The notes below the pieces were generated by a model. It had not been told where the DNA came from. It ran no database searches and was given only the letters and a program-made list of their open reading frames with translations. From assembly GCA_004555635.1 (NCBI GenBank), contig SFHN01000064.1, forward strand, positions 1 through 7,138: a stretch of 7,138 nt of DNA. The letters are read 5' to 3'. The DNA is from [Eubacterium] saphenum. Its GTDB lineage: Bacteria > Bacillota > Clostridia > Oscillospirales > Ruminococcaceae. The position numbers were made by a program, and so were the translations under genes. Below, piece by piece: positions 5,725 through 7,138 of this stretch. Each line of letters opens with the position of its first letter. Position 1 is the stretch's first letter.

Positions 5725-6777
5725 TCAGCCGTTAAGCAGCTTCTTTTCCATTTCGCCGCGGTCGGTTGCGTATTCGAGAGCGGTTTCGTAGGAAATCTGC
5801 TGGGTCTTGTAAAGCGAAGCGAGCGACTCTACAAGAGTCTGCATTCCGCTTGCGCGCGCGTTGCCCATAGTGGACTCCATCTGCGGAATCTTGTTGGAGC
5901 GAATCATATTCTTTACAGCGTCCGTTCCGAGCAGAACCTCGACAGCTGCAACGCGCCCCTTCTTGTCCGCACGCGGAACGAGAACCTGCGCGATAATGCC
6001 CTGAAGCATATTCGCAAGCTGGCTTCTGACCTGCTCCTGCGCGTGAATCGGGCAGGCGTCGATGATACGGTCGATTGTCTGCGCCGCGGATGATGTGTGC
6101 AGCGTGCCGAATACGAGGTGTCCGGTTTCTGCCGCTGTCATTGCGAGCGAGATTGTTTCGTAGTCACGCATCTCACCGATGAGGATAACGTCGGGGTCCT
6201 CACGAAGCGCACTTCTCAGCGCATAGCTGAACGAAGGAACGTCGCGGCCGATTTCTCTCTGGTGGATAGTCGCCTTCTCCTGCGCGTAGCGATACTCGAT
6301 AGGATCCTCGATAGTGATGACGTGGCAGGCGCGCGTCTTGTTGATATGCTCAATCATAGCGGCGAGCGTCGTGGATTTTCCGGCGCCCGTGGGTCCTGTT
6401 ACAAGGACAAGACCGCGGCGCTTTTTCGCGAGATCAAGCAGTACGGGCGGCATTTTCAGCTCGTCGAGCGTGGGAATGTTCTGGTTAAGCAGACGAATAC
6501 AGCACGCAAGTCTTCCGCCCTGACGGAACACGTTTACACGCTGTCTTGCGCCGTTTTTAAGCTCAAAGGAGAAGTCAACGTCGTTGCCCTCGGTGAGCGC
6601 TTTTTCCTGCTCTGCGGTAAGTATGGAAAGAATGGTGCGGTTTACAACCTGGTCGGAAAGCTCCTGAAACTTTCTGAGTTCACCGTTTACACGGACAACC
6701 GTCGGCTGACCAACGGTGAGGTGAATGTCCGACGCGTCCATTTCGCGCGCCTGCATGATAAATTCTTCAAAAGTCAT
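5725..6777 (-). CDS. pilT: Type IV pilus twitching-motility retraction ATPase PilT
   Basis: PilT is the hexameric cytoplasmic ATPase that depolymerises type IV pili and drives retraction. The 350 residues show an N-terminal PAS-like domain starting with ASDIHLTVGQPTVVRVNG (15-32). The RecA-like core follows: Walker A GPTGAGKST (128-136), Asp box VITIEDPIEY (153-162), Walker B LREDPDVILIGEMRD (191-205) and His box ETGHLVFGTLHTSS (217-230). The AIRNLIRE signature specific to PilT is present in modified form, AVKNMIRSNK at 287-296, with R to K and E to S changes. The MRD and GTLHTSSAAQTIDRIID segments favour PilT over the assembly ATPase PilB or GspE, as does the lack of a zinc-binding C-terminal insert. 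ATG 6777 is preceded by a modest AGAAAGGA (6794-6787), about 9 bases away. The CobU-like gene ends 19 bases upstream, so the two are probably one operon. No pilin, pilB or pilC gene is in view. Confidence 0.94.
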   Translation of the reverse strand: MTFEEFIMQAREMDASDIHLTVGQPTVVRVNGELRKFQELSDQVVNRTILSILTAEQEKALTEGNDVDFSFELKNGARQRVNVFRQGGRLACCIRLLNQNIPTLDELKMPPVLLDLAKKRRGLVLVTGPTGAGKSTTLAAMIEHINKTRACHVITIEDPIEYRYAQEKATIHQREIGRDVPSFSYALRSALREDPDVILIGEMRDYETISLAMTAAETGHLVFGTLHTSSAAQTIDRIIDACPIHAQEQVRSQLANMLQGIIAQVLVPRADKKGRVAAVEVLLGTDAVKNMIRSNKIPQMESTMGNARASGMQTLVESLASLYKTQQISYETALEYATDRGEMEKKLLNG

Positions 6778-6796
6778 AGTAAGTTTTCCTTTCTGA

Positions 6797-7138
6797 TTAC
6801 TTTATCTTGAATTGAATACCGCTTGCGGAGAAATAAACCTCGTCGGAGGTGTTTGCGATACGCTGATTTACTGCGCCGAGTATTCTGCGGAACTCCGCAG
6901 CCCACGGGTCGGTCGGGGTTACGGAGAAGCCGGTTTCAAGCGTGATGATTATCATACAGCCGCCAAGCTCGTCGATTTTCTCGCGCATAAGCATAACGTC
7001 GTCGATAACGCGGCGCTCGATTGCCTTTCTTCCGTTTTCGTCAAGCGCTGTAATATCGCTGCACATCTCTTTCATACAGCGCTCGGTGTAGTCGAACAGG
7101 CTGTCGAAGATGACGAACTTGTGGTCGCCGATTTTTTC
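6797..7138 (-). CDS. CobU-like adenosylcobinamide kinase/guanylyltransferase family protein, C-terminal part
   Basis: The minus-strand frame is open from the right edge to TAA at 6799-6797. The 113 visible residues are a C-terminal part, and a methionine at 7075 is internal, because the upstream codons continue the family pattern (FVIFDSLFDYTERC). The match to CobU/CobP is the VIFDSL strand (9-14, family form V-x-D-C-L), IIITLETGFSVTP (63-75, family form NEVG-x-G-x-VP), FRRILGAVNQRIA (83-95), and the ending DEVYFSASGIQFKIK. CobU phosphorylates adenosylcobinamide and adds GMP in cobalamin assembly. The N-terminal Walker A (about 60-70 residues) lies outside the window. The usual NEVG is LETG here and the DCL is DSL, so substrate and activity are uncertain; a diverged paralogue is possible. 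No other cobalamin gene is in view. It lies 19 bases ahead of pilT and is probably cotranscribed with it. Confidence 0.7.
   Translation of the reverse strand, partial: EKIGDHKFVIFDSLFDYTERCMKEMCSDITALDENGRKAIERRVIDDVMLMREKIDELGGCMIIITLETGFSVTPTDPWAAEFRRILGAVNQRIANTSDEVYFSASGIQFKIK

Noticed and set aside
5689..6810. Plus-strand frames opposite pilT (5689-6093 and 6097-6810).
   Set aside because: They are antisense to an unambiguous pilT with all motifs intact, and the first begins inside the terminator.
1..7138. A hidden defence system, CRISPR array, prophage, riboswitch or insertion sequence.
   Set aside because: No regularly spaced direct repeats, transposase, integrase, tRNA or recognisable riboswitch core was seen; apart from the intergenic element, the DNA is filled by ordinary chromosomal genes.

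Overview
The window looks like a chromosomal piece of a Gram-positive member of the Clostridia, probably a gut Oscillospiraceae/Ruminococcaceae-type bacterium. The reasons are a clear SpoVG, a Firmicutes-type MurC (EACEF motif), a PepV/Sapep-type M20 dipeptidase, a YfhO-family membrane protein, strong GGAGG-type ribosome binding sites and moderately GC-rich coding DNA. The genus call is inference; a 16S or marker-gene comparison is not possible from this window.

Layout, left to right. (1) Bases 2-1367, plus strand: the 3' end of a yfhO-like membrane protein gene, then an ADP-ribose-type Nudix hydrolase 16 bases later. (2) Bases 1368-1671: a gene-free stretch packed with inverted repeats, which resembles a dispersed intergenic repeat element and is the least ordinary DNA here. 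(3) Bases 1672-1929, minus strand: spoVG, converging on the Nudix gene across that element. (4) Bases 1930-2046: a divergent promoter region. (5) Bases 2047-5653, plus strand: a tight three-gene operon of a Cof-type HAD phosphatase, murC and a Sapep/PepV-like dipeptidase, with gaps of 2 and 5 bases. (6) Bases 5673-5707: a strong bidirectional terminator between convergent operons. (7) Bases 5725-7138, minus strand: pilT, preceded in the same operon by the 3' part of a CobU-like gene that runs off the right edge.

The themes are envelope and housekeeping. YfhO-family proteins act in cell-surface polymer glycosylation, MurC makes the first amino-acid addition to UDP-MurNAc, and a dipeptidase and a HAD phosphatase can supply or recycle small metabolites. 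PilT powers type IV pilus retraction. SpoVG is a small nucleic-acid-binding regulator tied to sporulation and cell-surface traits.

I found no CRISPR array, transposase, phage gene, toxin-antitoxin pair, RNA gene or defence system. The items most worth a second look are the structured intergenic element at 1368-1671 and the diverged CobU-like protein upstream of pilT. Neither is evidence of a new system by itself.
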